In this document: piece by piece, positions 41,313 through 49,943 of the stretch
Numbering within the stretch: the first letter of the stretch is position 1
Layout: each line of letters starts with the position of its first letter
Origin: Variovorax sp.
GTDB taxonomy: Bacteria > Pseudomonadota > Gammaproteobacteria > Burkholderiales > Burkholderiaceae_C
Assembly: GCA_025352265.1 (NCBI GenBank)
Contig: JANXTS010000012.1
Location: 1-64,000, forward strand
DNA length: 64,000 bases
Direction of reading: 5' to 3'
Program-made: the position numbers and the translations under genes
Notes under the pieces: generated by a model
Seen by the model: only the letters and a program-made list of their open reading frames with translations
Told to the model about the DNA's origin: nothing
Database searches by the model: none

Positions 41313-42419
41313 TCAGGTGCGCTGCGCGAAGCCCCATGCCATCTCGGCCATGGGGCGGGCGCCACGGGCAGACGCCACGGCTTGCTCGCTCGAGGCGGTG
41401 CCCGCCTCGACCCGCTTGGCAATGCCTTGCAAGATGGCCGCCATGCGAAACAGGTTGTAGGCCTGATAGAAGTTCCAGTCTTCTGCCAGCGCCTCGGGCG
41501 TCGTGAATTGCGTGCGTTTGCAATAGCTCGCGATGTATTCGTTCTCGGTGGGAATGCCTAAGCTCTTGTGATCCAGACCGCCGATGCCGCGGAACGATCC
41601 GGGCGAAATGTGCCAGGACATGCAGTGGTAGCTGAAATCGGCCAACGGGTGACCGAGCGTCGAGAGTTCCCAATCGAGCACGGCGATAGCGCGCGGCTCG
41701 GTGGCATGGAACATCAGGTTGTCGAGGCGGTAGTCGCCATGCACGATTGACGTCATCTTCTCGTCGCGGGCACTTGCAGGGATGTGCGTCGGGAGCCAAT
41801 CCATCAGGCGCGCCATGGCATCGATGGGTTGCGACATCTCGCCCTTGCCATCGGCGGAAGCCAAGTACTGCTTGCTCCAGCGGCCGATCTGACGCTCGAA
41901 GTAATTGCCCGGCTTACCGTAGCCGGCGAGTCCGTGCTCCGCAAACTTCACCGTATGCAAAGCCGAGATGACGCGGTTCATTTCATCGTAGATCGCACTG
42001 CGATCCGCGTTACTCATGCCGGGCAAGGATTGATCCCACAGTACCCGTCCGGCCATGAATTCCATGACGTAGAAAGCGCGACCGATGACGTCTTCGTCTT
42101 CGCACAGGCAATACATGCGTGGCACCGGAACATCGGTGCCTTGCAAACCACTCATGACCTTGTATTCGCGTTCGACCGCGTGCGCTGAAGGCAGCAACTT
42201 GGCGACCGGGCCCGGCTTGGCGCGCATCACGTAGCTCTGGGAAGGCGTCAAGAGCTTGTACGTCGGGTTGGACTGCCCGCCCTTGAACATCTCGATGGTG
42301 AGCGGGCCTTTAAACCCGTCTAGGTTCTTTTCGAGCCACGCGGAAAGTGCGTCGCTGTCAAGCGCGTGCTGGGGAGAAACCGCGCGTGTACCGATGAAAT
42401 TACTGAAGTCTGGGGTCAT
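41313..42419 (-). CDS. Phosphotransferase family protein (APH/ACAD10-type kinase domain)
   Basis: A 368-residue protein-kinase-fold protein with the aminoglycoside phosphotransferase pattern: the glycine loop region KGGQSNPTYKLL, the catalytic loop VHGDYRLDNLMFH (HGD..LxN) and the metal motif VLDWELSTLGHP. Members next to acyl-CoA dehydrogenases are thought to phosphorylate hydroxyacyl-CoA substrates, as ACAD10/ACAD11 do for 4-hydroxy acids; here this is inference from context. It is not likely to give antibiotic resistance. It lies seven bases after the Crp/Fnr gene and before the dehydrogenase. Confidence 0.9.
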   Translation of the reverse strand: MTPDFSNFIGTRAVSPQHALDSDALSAWLEKNLDGFKGPLTIEMFKGGQSNPTYKLLTPSQSYVMRAKPGPVAKLLPSAHAVEREYKVMSGLQGTDVPVPRMYCLCEDEDVIGRAFYVMEFMAGRVLWDQSLPGMSNADRSAIYDEMNRVISALHTVKFAEHGLAGYGKPGNYFERQIGRWSKQYLASADGKGEMSQPIDAMARLMDWLPTHIPASARDEKMTSIVHGDYRLDNLMFHATEPRAIAVLDWELSTLGHPLADFSYHCMSWHISPGSFRGIGGLDHKSLGIPTENEYIASYCKRTQFTTPEALAEDWNFYQAYNLFRMAAILQGIAKRVEAGTASSEQAVASARGARPMAEMAWGFAQRT

Positions 42420-42426
42420 GGCGCGC

Positions 42427-43146
42427 TCAAACGTCGGCTTCGGAAATGCGCATCAGCGCGGGGCGATCGAGCACCACCAAACCGCCCGGTTCGATGCGGA
42501 TGACATCCTCGCGCTCCATCGCCTTCAGCTCTTGGTTGACGCGTTGCCGCGAGGCGCCGAGCAACTGTGCAAGCTCTTCCTGTGCGAGGTGAAGACCGAT
42601 GCGCATCTGGTTGCCGTCCGACAAACTTGCGACCCCGTAACTGCGCACAAGGTGAATCAGCTGCTTGGCCAGCCGCGCACGCAAGGGCAGGGTGTTGAGG
42701 TCTTCCACCAGTCCGAAGAGCTGGCGAATGCGTCGCGCCTGCAAGCGCATCAAGGCTTCGTACAACTCTACATGCGCCGCTAGGATCTTCTGAAAATCGG
42801 CGCGCGCGACGTTGAGCGTCGTGGTGTCGCCATGCGCATAGGCGTCGTGCGTCCGCCGATCGCCGTCGAACATCGCCACGTCGCCGAACCAGATGCCGGG
42901 CTCCACGTATGTCAGCGTCACCTGTTTGCCAGAGACCGCTGTGGAGCTCACACGCACTGCGCCCTTTGCACAGGCGATCCATTGCTCTGGCGGGTCGCCG
43001 CGTGCAGCAAGCAGTTCGCCGTCTTTGTAGCGTTTGACGAAAGCGCATCGGAGGATGTCGTGACGTAAAGAGGGGGAGAGAGAGGAGAACCAGCGACCGT
43101 TGTTGATCGCTCCACGTTCTTCCATGGTAAGAATGGGGTCGTCCAT
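42427..43146 (-). CDS. Crp/Fnr family transcriptional regulator
   Basis: A 239-residue regulator with an N-terminal cyclic-nucleotide-binding-type beta roll (about 20-140, for example YVEPGIWFGDVAMFDGDRRTH), a dimerisation helix and a C-terminal winged helix-turn-helix (about 170-225) with ELAQLLGASRQRVNQELKAM. There is no N-terminal cysteine cluster as in FNR, so oxygen sensing by Fe-S is unlikely. ATG 43146 is preferred; the frame stays open upstream but reads as noise. It sits inside the acyl-CoA gene cluster with a perfect palindrome in its upstream region, which suggests local control of the cluster and itself. Confidence 0.92.
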   Translation of the reverse strand: MDDPILTMEERGAINNGRWFSSLSPSLRHDILRCAFVKRYKDGELLAARGDPPEQWIACAKGAVRVSSTAVSGKQVTLTYVEPGIWFGDVAMFDGDRRTHDAYAHGDTTTLNVARADFQKILAAHVELYEALMRLQARRIRQLFGLVEDLNTLPLRARLAKQLIHLVRSYGVASLSDGNQMRIGLHLAQEELAQLLGASRQRVNQELKAMEREDVIRIEPGGLVVLDRPALMRISEADV

Positions 43147-43203
43147 TGGTCTGTCCTGTCGGCGACTGAAGTGCTGAGGGTTGTCACGGGCGTGACCGGC
43201 GAC

Positions 43204-43221
43204 GATTGCTAAATAGCAATC
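43204..43221. promoter_or_regulatory. Perfect palindrome, candidate Crp/Fnr-type operator
   Basis: GATTGCTA-AA-TAGCAATC is an 8-bp perfect inverted repeat with a two-base spacer. Its core TTGCT-N4-AGCAA has the spacing of the FNR/CRP half-site pair (TTGAT-N4-ATCAA). The centre is about 66 bases before the start of the adjacent Crp/Fnr-family gene, and the repeat overlaps the stop codon of the preceding enoyl-CoA hydratase gene. No T tract follows on either strand, so it is not a typical terminator. Confidence 0.6.
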
Positions 43222-43999
43222 ACGGGTAATGTGGGGTCTCTTTGGCGAGAAAGGCCGCGATGCCGATCCCGGCGTTCGGGTGATGCAGGTTGCGCACGAA
43301 CTGATCGCGCTCTGCGGACAGCTGAGCCGACAACGTTGCGCTGCGCCCGTCGCTGAGCAGTTCCTTGATGCTTGCCAGCGCGTTTGGTGCACGGGAGTTC
43401 AAGCGTTCTGAAAGCGCCAGGGCCGCAGCCAGCGCCTGGCCGCTCTCAGCAAGTTCGTTCACGAGACCGAGTGAATAGAGGCGTTCGGCAGCGATGCGTT
43501 GGCCACCCATCAACCACTCGCTCGCCAATTGCCGAGGCAGTAGTTGGGCAAGGTGCCAGCTCAAGCCGCCGTCAGGAGACAAACCGATATTGCTGTACGA
43601 CGCCGCGAACACAGCGTCGCGTGCAGCGATGACGAAGTCGCATGCCAGCGCCAGCGAAAAGCCAGCTCCGGCGGCCGCGCCCTCCACCGCAGCGATCACC
43701 GGTTTTGGGAACGTGCGGATCGAGTCGATCCAGTTGTGCAAGCCTTCTATGCTTTCCGCCTGCACAGAGGGTTCACGATCGCGGTTGGCTGAAAGGCGCT
43801 GCAGCGAGCCGCCCGCGCAGAACCAGGCGCCTTCGCCAACGATCACGACGCTGCGGATCTCGTCGCTGCTTTCGGCGCCGTTGAGTGTTTCGATGCCGGC
43901 TGCGTAGATCTCGGGACCAAGCGCGTTGCGTTGTGATGGGTTGGAGAGGGTCAGCACCATCGTGCGGCCTTCGCTCGTGCTTTTGAGTTCGGCAGTCAT
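43220..43999 (-). CDS. Enoyl-CoA hydratase/isomerase family protein
   Basis: A 259-residue crotonase-fold protein. The oxyanion-hole motifs are GEGAWFCAGGSLQRL and VEGAAAGAGFSLALACDFVIA, followed by NIGLSPDGGLSWHLAQLLP. It resembles the group named alternative oxepin-CoA hydrolase as well as ordinary enoyl-CoA hydratases; the exact reaction is undecided. ATG 43999 is chosen; GTG 44014 would overlap the upstream stop (GTGA). It is downstream of a 3-hydroxyacyl-CoA dehydrogenase gene, so both likely act in beta-oxidation or in phenylacetate-type degradation. Confidence 0.9.
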   Translation of the reverse strand: MTAELKSTSEGRTMVLTLSNPSQRNALGPEIYAAGIETLNGAESSDEIRSVVIVGEGAWFCAGGSLQRLSANRDREPSVQAESIEGLHNWIDSIRTFPKPVIAAVEGAAAGAGFSLALACDFVIAARDAVFAASYSNIGLSPDGGLSWHLAQLLPRQLASEWLMGGQRIAAERLYSLGLVNELAESGQALAAALALSERLNSRAPNALASIKELLSDGRSATLSAQLSAERDQFVRNLHHPNAGIGIAAFLAKETPHYP

Positions 44000-44010
44000 C
44001 GCGTCAGGCC

Positions 44011-45531
44011 TCACTCTTCTTCATGGAGCAGGCTCAGGCCGAGTGCGCCGCGGCGACGCAGCCACGGGCTTGGTCGATAGCGCGGATCACCGTAGACCGT
44101 CTGCAGGTTGAACAGCACTTCGAGCATGTTCGTCGGGCCATACAGATTGCCCATGGCCAGCGGACCTTGCGGATAGCCCAGGCCGAGCTTCACCGCAGTT
44201 TCAAGATCGGCTGGCGAGCAAACGCGCTGCTGGCACATATCGGCTGCAATGTTGACAATGGTGCCAATCACGCGCTGGGTGACAAAGCCGCCACTGTCGC
44301 GGATGACGCTCACCGGCTTGCTATCGCGTGCGAAAAGCGCGTGCGCGGTGTCGCGCATGTCGCGCCGCGTGGCAGGGTTGGTCGCAATCACACGGCGCTT
44401 GGTCGCAGCGTCTTCGATCATCAAATCTATGCCGACGGTGCGCGTGGCATCCAGACGCTCCACCGCGGCAACCGTGGTCACGTCGAAGCCCAGCGGCGCG
44501 ACCACGATGAGCGCAGCGGAGGAAGGCGTCGCGCCGCTTTCCAGCTGGGCGCCCAGCGCATGAATGAGCTTGAGCAGGTCGGCGCGGCGTGCGGCGCGGG
44601 GCGACACCCAGACCGCCGGCGTCGCATGGATCACCGGTATGGGCGCTTCTGCCGCTTGCTGCATGACGCCGTCGACGTAGCGGTAGAAGCCTTCGCCAGT
44701 CTTGCGGCCGAGCGCGCCCGCCGCCAGGCGCTGCGCGGTGATCACGCTGGGGCGAAAACGCGGCTCGTCGTAGTACTGACGGTAGATCGATTCCATGACC
44801 GGATGCGACACGTCGAGCGCAGTCAAATCCATCAGTTCGAACGGCCCCAGGCGAAAGCCGGCCTGGTCTTTCAGGATGCGGTCGATGGTCGCGAAATCGG
44901 CGACGCCTTCGCTGACGATTCGCAGCGCCTCGGTACCGAAACCGCGGCCGGCATGGTTGACGATAAAGCCCGGCGTGTCGTTCGCGCGCACTGCGCTGTG
45001 GCCCATCTGCACGGCGTATTCCGCCAGACGGTCGCAAATCGCGGGGTCGGTCTTGAAGCCGGCAATGACTTCGACGACTTTCATCAATGGCACAGGGTTG
45101 AAAAAGTGGAAGCCCGCCAAGCGCTCTGGGTGGGCCAGCACCGCAGCGATCGCCGTCACCGACAACGACGAGGTATTGGTCGCCAGAGTTGCGGCGGGTG
45201 CCACCACTCCTTCCAGATCCTTGAAGAGCTGTTGTTTGACACCGAGGTCCTCAACGACGGCCTCGATTACAAGGTCGCAATCGCTCAGTTGTTGCATCGA
45301 CGACACAGGATGAACCCTTGCGATCAGGGTATCGCGTGTTGCTTCGTCGAGCTTTCCTTTTTCGTGCAGTTTGTGCCATTGGGCGACAAGCGCGTCTTTT
45401 CCGACCTCTGCTGCGCCAGCAAAGTTGTCTAGCATCAGCACTTGACTCCCTGCTTGTGCCGCTATTTGCGCAATTCCCCGGCCCATGGCGCCGGCGCCGA
45501 CCACGCCGATCTTGGAAAAGTTCACAGTCAT
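44011..45531 (-). CDS. 3-hydroxyacyl-CoA dehydrogenase, PaaH/PaaC-like
   Basis: A 506-residue NAD-dependent enzyme that oxidises 3-hydroxyacyl-CoA to 3-oxoacyl-CoA. The N-terminal Rossmann domain has GVVGAGAMGRGIAQIAAQAG, and then HFFNPVPLMKVVEVI and NDTPGFIVNHAGRGF typical of the family. Two C-terminal 3HCDH domains (about 190-290 and 400-500) make it twice the length of the simple enzyme, the layout of PaaH/PaaC from phenylacetate degradation. No other paa genes are adjacent, so general acyl-CoA oxidation is equally possible. It is the first gene of the five-gene minus-strand cluster. Confidence 0.92.
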   Translation of the reverse strand: MTVNFSKIGVVGAGAMGRGIAQIAAQAGSQVLMLDNFAGAAEVGKDALVAQWHKLHEKGKLDEATRDTLIARVHPVSSMQQLSDCDLVIEAVVEDLGVKQQLFKDLEGVVAPAATLATNTSSLSVTAIAAVLAHPERLAGFHFFNPVPLMKVVEVIAGFKTDPAICDRLAEYAVQMGHSAVRANDTPGFIVNHAGRGFGTEALRIVSEGVADFATIDRILKDQAGFRLGPFELMDLTALDVSHPVMESIYRQYYDEPRFRPSVITAQRLAAGALGRKTGEGFYRYVDGVMQQAAEAPIPVIHATPAVWVSPRAARRADLLKLIHALGAQLESGATPSSAALIVVAPLGFDVTTVAAVERLDATRTVGIDLMIEDAATKRRVIATNPATRRDMRDTAHALFARDSKPVSVIRDSGGFVTQRVIGTIVNIAADMCQQRVCSPADLETAVKLGLGYPQGPLAMGNLYGPTNMLEVLFNLQTVYGDPRYRPSPWLRRRGALGLSLLHEEE

Positions 45532-45580
45532 TTGATAATTAGCTCCATAGGGAATTTTCGACTCTGACGCACGTGTCAGA

Positions 45581-47893
45581 ATGTGTCTACTTTCGATTGC
45601 TTTTGGGCTCATTTTGCAACTCCGACGCATCGCAGCCGCTCTGATCTCTATTGGGGTTGCGCTCCCATCATTCGCCTTGACGATCGGTCGCCCACAAGGG
45701 TCGACCTGGATCGGCAAACCTGTCGATCTTGTCATTCCGCTGACCCTTGAAGAAGGCGACGGTGGGGACTCGCTGTGCCTGGAAGCGGAGGTTCTGCAAG
45801 GTGATACGCGGATAGACGACAAGCGCGTGACTGTATCCCTTGAACCGGGCAGTAGCGCCGCCGCGCCACGCATGCATGTCAGATCGACGGCGATCGTCGA
45901 CGAACCGGTCGTGACCGTTGCAGTGAGCGCAGGGTGCGCAACCCGCTCGACTCGTCGCTACGTGTTGCTGGCCGATGTACCAGCCGACGTCGCGGTGCCA
46001 GGTGTGACGACTTCGTCCGGCGAACGCTTGTCGGGCAATGGCTTGGGCGGACGTTCTGCGTTCTCGCCCTCAAGCAACGAATTCCGCGGTGACGTGAATG
46101 GATCTTCGAGCGGCGTCACATTCGGGGCGGCACCTGCTCGTCGCAGTACTACGCCACGTGTCGTTCGTCCGCGCGACCCCGACGTCGTAGTCGCTGCGCA
46201 ACGTCGGCCCGCGCCGGCTAAACCCCTCACGGCTCCGCGTCGCGTCGTGGTCGCTGCCGCGCCTTATGCGTCACCGCCTGCCGCAACCCGCACTGCTGCG
46301 CCAGCCACGCTCACTCCTGCAGCTGACGCAAAATCTGTGACGACTGCTGGCCCACGCTTACAAGTCGACGCGATGGAGCCAGCAGCGGCACACGATGCAG
46401 GTCTCAAGGCTTCTCCTGGGCTGGCAGCACCCTTGGTAGACGACCCGGCTAGGCGCGCCGAGGCAGCCGCGCTGTGGAAGACCGTCGGCACACCTTCGGA
46501 AGATGCACAGCGCGATGCACAGCGCATGCAGACACTCGAGGCCACGCTGACGACACTGCGCGAGCAGACCGCTCAAAACCAGCGCACGTTGCTTGAAATG
46601 CGCCAGGATCTCGCTGCGGCGCGAGACAGTCGCTATCGCAACCCGCTCGTCTACGCGTTGATTGCCTTGTTGCTTGTCGCCTTGATCGCGATGCTGCTGC
46701 TTTGGCGTCTGGCTAAACGAGCCGCGGCCCCTGCGTGGTGGGGCGAAGCGCCTGCGGCTGGCGGACGGACACCCGACGAACCGGGCGCTGAGGGTGTGCC
46801 ACGCAGCGCTGGCCGACTGCCGGAGCCGCGCGCATTTCCGACGCGTCAGGTCGCCGCGATGTCGCGCCCCGCGCCCCTTGATGAAATCGAGCCCGCCTAT
46901 CTCAGCGGCTATGGCTCGCTCGAAAACACAGTCGTCCGCACGCCCGATGGCGCGCCAGTGCGCCCCGTCAACACTGAAGAGCTGTTCGATGTGCAGCAGC
47001 AGTCTGATTTCTTCCTTTCGCTTGGACAGCATGATCAGGCCATCGCGGTGTTGAGCGAGCATATTGCCGACAACCCGGGCACTAGCGCATTGGCGTATCT
47101 CGATTTGCTGCGCATATTCCACTCGTTGGGGCGGCGGGACGACTACGCGCGGTTGCGCCATGAGTTCGAACGCGCTTTCAATGCCGATGTGCCGGAATTC
47201 GATAAGTTCTCTGAAGCGGGCCGCGGCCTAGAACACTATCGCAGCACGTTGGCGCGCATCGAGTCGCAGTGGCCTGCGCCGGGCACGCTGGCGCTGATCG
47301 AAGAGCTGGTGTTTCGTAAACCCGGCGCACACGGCGACGAAGCTTTCGACCTGGCCGCATATCAGGAGCTGCTGCTCCTGTATTCGGTTGCGAAGGAAGT
47401 CATCGACCCTGACAGCGCACCGCCAGCGCCCGTCACCCCGTTGTCGTTCGTCGACACCTTCGGCCACGAGCTGGAGCCCACGATGCCGGCACCGATGGAC
47501 CGCGAAATTTCGACCCTCGAAATGCCACTCGAGACTCTAGAAGCAGAGTCGGCCCCCAATGCGATCGAAGGTGCGCCGACGTTGCCGGATTCGATCTATG
47601 GCGACATCGACGACGGGTTGCAGCACAACACTGCGTATGTACCGGCGCCCACAGCGGTGCAACCCTCGAACGTTCCGCTAGCAACGCGTCCACGCGCTCC
47701 GCATCGCCCAGGTGTCGATCTGGACTTGGCCGAGTTTGACAAAACGGCCTACGAAACGATGCCGGCACCCATTGAGGTGCCCAATCCGACGGCAGAGTCC
47801 GAAAAGGACCCGCACTTCATCGACTTCGATCTGTTTGACCCGGCAACCGAAGCAGAGATTGCGCCCAAGAAGTCGCCGGACACAAAACGCTGA
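45581..47893 (+). CDS. FimV-like polar/pilus assembly protein
   Basis: A 770-residue protein of the FimV family as found in Burkholderiales. FimV/HubP proteins anchor polar machinery and help type IV pilus assembly. Order: signal sequence ending SFA at about residue 32, a beta-rich periplasmic domain starting LTIGRPQGSTWIGKP, a long Ala/Pro/Thr-rich linker (about 140-290), a coiled coil (305-350), one transmembrane helix (about 357-376), and a cytoplasmic part with TPR-like repeats (FFLSLGQHDQAIAVLSEHIA) ending in the acidic FDLFDPATEAEI. No LysM motif is evident. A TTG at 45614 may be the true start. Role inferred from family. Confidence 0.82.
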   Translation: MCLLSIAFGLILQLRRIAAALISIGVALPSFALTIGRPQGSTWIGKPVDLVIPLTLEEGDGGDSLCLEAEVLQGDTRIDDKRVTVSLEPGSSAAAPRMHVRSTAIVDEPVVTVAVSAGCATRSTRRYVLLADVPADVAVPGVTTSSGERLSGNGLGGRSAFSPSSNEFRGDVNGSSSGVTFGAAPARRSTTPRVVRPRDPDVVVAAQRRPAPAKPLTAPRRVVVAAAPYASPPAATRTAAPATLTPAADAKSVTTAGPRLQVDAMEPAAAHDAGLKASPGLAAPLVDDPARRAEAAALWKTVGTPSEDAQRDAQRMQTLEATLTTLREQTAQNQRTLLEMRQDLAAARDSRYRNPLVYALIALLLVALIAMLLLWRLAKRAAAPAWWGEAPAAGGRTPDEPGAEGVPRSAGRLPEPRAFPTRQVAAMSRPAPLDEIEPAYLSGYGSLENTVVRTPDGAPVRPVNTEELFDVQQQSDFFLSLGQHDQAIAVLSEHIADNPGTSALAYLDLLRIFHSLGRRDDYARLRHEFERAFNADVPEFDKFSEAGRGLEHYRSTLARIESQWPAPGTLALIEELVFRKPGAHGDEAFDLAAYQELLLLYSVAKEVIDPDSAPPAPVTPLSFVDTFGHELEPTMPAPMDREISTLEMPLETLEAESAPNAIEGAPTLPDSIYGDIDDGLQHNTAYVPAPTAVQPSNVPLATRPRAPHRPGVDLDLAEFDKTAYETMPAPIEVPNPTAESEKDPHFIDFDLFDPATEAEIAPKKSPDTKR

Positions 47894-47920
47894 GTTATCA
47901 GCGCTGAGTTTGCTGTGCGC

Positions 47921-48376
47921 TCAAACCCCTCCTGAGGTGGCCGCGAGAGGCCGCTGAGCGCGATCTACCGAAATGCACAGCAGCATCGCGGCCAGGACGG
48001 TCGCGAAGCGTACCCACTGCCTGCCCGATGCGGATGGCATAGCTTGCGAGGGCGACCGGACCCGACGTGAGAGTCGGTGTCAAGCCCAGCAGATGCGCCT
48101 GCTGCGCGAAGTTGGCCGCAAAGCAGCCGACGCTCCTATGGACCAGAACCAGCGTCAATGACGCCAATGCAACTTATAGGGGCCAAAGTTGCGGGCCCAC
48201 TGCGACCATCGGTGCTGTGATCATCAACATGCTCTTGCGCCCAGCGGGCGATGGTCCTCTTGGCAGCAGGTTGCCGACCATCCCGCAGGCACCGAACCAT
48301 CCCCACATCACAACATGCAATAGTCGGCAAGTAGAGCCCCCCAGCGCGCCCAAGAGCGGCGCACCTACCGCCGGTG
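47921..48376 (-). pseudogene. MFS transporter remnant (C-terminal half, disrupted)
   Basis: Read on the minus strand from 48376 the frame gives LTPAVGAPLLGALGG and then HVVMWGWFGACGMVGNLL, like the later helices of a sugar-efflux type MFS transporter. A TAA at 48176-48174 interrupts it, and the same frame resumes with SVGCFAANFAQQAHLLGL and YAIRIGQAVG, a block very like the GCFSSNSAQQ/YAGQAVG segments of intact relatives. After that the frame must shift to read WVRFATVLAAMLLCISVDR, the last membrane helix, ending at TGA 47921. The N-terminal half is absent. One stop, one frameshift with a small deletion and the 5' truncation make it a pseudogene. Confidence 0.75.
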
Positions 48377-49384
48377 TCAACGGCGAACTTGAAGCGCGCC
48401 GGGGTTGACGATGTTGGTCGGGCTGCCTTTTATAAAGCTCACGACGTTGTCGAAGGCCTGACCGAAATAGAGCTCGTAACTGTCTTGTTCGACGTACCCG
48501 ATGTGCGGCGTGCAGATGCAATTCTCCAGCCGCAGCAAAGCGTGACCTTGCAAAGGTGGCTCGCTTTCGAAAACGTCGATGGCGGCGAGCCCGGGACGGC
48601 CACGATTGAGCGCCGCCAGCAAGGCGTCGGGCTCGACCAGTTCTGCGCGCGAGGTGTTGACGAACAAGGCGCTCGGCTTCATGCGAGACAAGTCCTCCAG
48701 CGTGACGGCACCGCGCGTCTCTTCGTTGAGACGTAGGTGGACCGACAGCACGTCTGCGGCCATAAAGAAGGCCTCCCGGTTTGGCGCAACCTGAAAGCCG
48801 TCGGAGCGCGCCTTGGCACGGCTGGCCTCGCGGCCCCAGATCACCACCTGCATGCCGAATGCCTGGCCGTAGCGCGCCACCAGTTGACCAATACGGCCGT
48901 AGCCCCAGATGCCGAGCGTCTTGCCCTTCAATACCGAGCCGAGGCCGAAATTGGCTGGCATCGATGCCGACTTAAGACCTGATTGCTGCCACGCGCCGTG
49001 CTTCAGATTGCTGATGTACTGCGGCAAGCGTCGCATCGCCGACATGATGAGTGCCCACGTCAGTTCGGCCGGCGCTAGTGGCGAACCGGAACCTTCGGCG
49101 ACCGCAATGCCTTGCTCGCTGCACGCTGTCACGTCGATGTGGCTGCCGACACGGCCGGTCTGCGAAATCAACTTTAGCTTGGGAAGCTTCTCGACCAACT
49201 GCCGCGAAATTTGCGTTCGCTCGCGTATGAGGACGATGACGTCGGCGTCTTTCAGGCGCACCGAAAGCTGCCCGATGCCCTTGACCGTGTTTGTATAAAC
49301 CTTGGCAGCATAGGCGTCTAGTTTTGCGGCGCAACGCAGCTTGCGCACCGCGTCCTGGTAGTCGTCGAGGATCACAATGTTCAT
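48377..49384 (-). CDS. D-2-hydroxyacid dehydrogenase family protein
   Basis: A 335-residue NAD-dependent 2-hydroxyacid dehydrogenase related to phosphoglycerate dehydrogenase. The NAD Rossmann motif is LGIWGYGRIGQLVARYG (about 155), the catalytic Arg is in FVNTSRAELVEPDALL, the Glu in AIDVFESEPP, and the catalytic His in CTPHIGYVEQDSYE. The substrate-binding N-terminal part begins MNIVILDDYQDAVRKL. It has no C-terminal ACT domain, so it is not a full-length SerA. The transporter remnant directly follows it on the same strand and may once have been co-transcribed with it. Confidence 0.92.
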   Translation of the reverse strand: MNIVILDDYQDAVRKLRCAAKLDAYAAKVYTNTVKGIGQLSVRLKDADVIVLIRERTQISRQLVEKLPKLKLISQTGRVGSHIDVTACSEQGIAVAEGSGSPLAPAELTWALIMSAMRRLPQYISNLKHGAWQQSGLKSASMPANFGLGSVLKGKTLGIWGYGRIGQLVARYGQAFGMQVVIWGREASRAKARSDGFQVAPNREAFFMAADVLSVHLRLNEETRGAVTLEDLSRMKPSALFVNTSRAELVEPDALLAALNRGRPGLAAIDVFESEPPLQGHALLRLENCICTPHIGYVEQDSYELYFGQAFDNVVSFIKGSPTNIVNPGALQVRR

Positions 49385-49439
49385 GGCGTGCCATTGTGCC
49401 TCGCATGATCGGCCTTCGAAGGCCGCAACGAAATGTTCG

Positions 49440-49805
49440 TCAGTGGAGTCGGTGGCGTCCGTCGAGTGTTTCGGCGGCCTCGAGCGCGGCCAGTCGATCG
49501 AGTTCGGCGCACACGTCCGCTATGCGTCCCGAGATCACCACGTGCCCAGTGCGACGGTTGGGCTCTTGCGCGTCGACGACTCGCACAACGCGAAGCGCAC
49601 GCGAAGGTGCTCCTGCGCTAGCGCATCCTGGCACCGCAGTCCGTGTCGCGCACGATGGCTTGACCGCGACATAGCGCAATCCTGATGCATTCCTGCGAGC
49701 CGATACGGCGAGCGCCCTGTTGGGCAGCCACCGATCGGCCAGCGACTGCAGCGGTGTCCACAGGTCGGCAACGAGGTCGGAAAAAGTAAGCAAAGCGAGT
49801 CCCAT
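49440..49805 (-). CDS. Conserved hypothetical protein downstream of lexA
   Basis: A 121-residue protein with no recognised domain. ATG 49805 is preceded by GGAG with five bases between, a good ribosome binding site. The N-terminal half is hydrophobic and basic; the C-terminal half, RVVRVVDAQEPNRRTGHVVI followed by SGRIADVCAELDRLAALE, has the look of a conserved small cytoplasmic domain and is my main reason to accept it. It lies 138 bases downstream of lexA on the same strand, so SOS-linked expression is possible but unproven. Confidence 0.55.
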   Translation of the reverse strand: MGLALLTFSDLVADLWTPLQSLADRWLPNRALAVSARRNASGLRYVAVKPSCATRTAVPGCASAGAPSRALRVVRVVDAQEPNRRTGHVVISGRIADVCAELDRLAALEAAETLDGRHRLH

Positions 49806-49943
49806 GCGATCTCCAAATAGGTCAGAGGTTGAACACAGGCAGGATTGCTTGAACGGCTGGGTCAGGGTGATGGCTCTTCGCCATACGCCCGCCACCTGTC
49901 GCAGCCGGTTTTGCACGCTGAAAGCGCGCAGAAATTCGTTACC

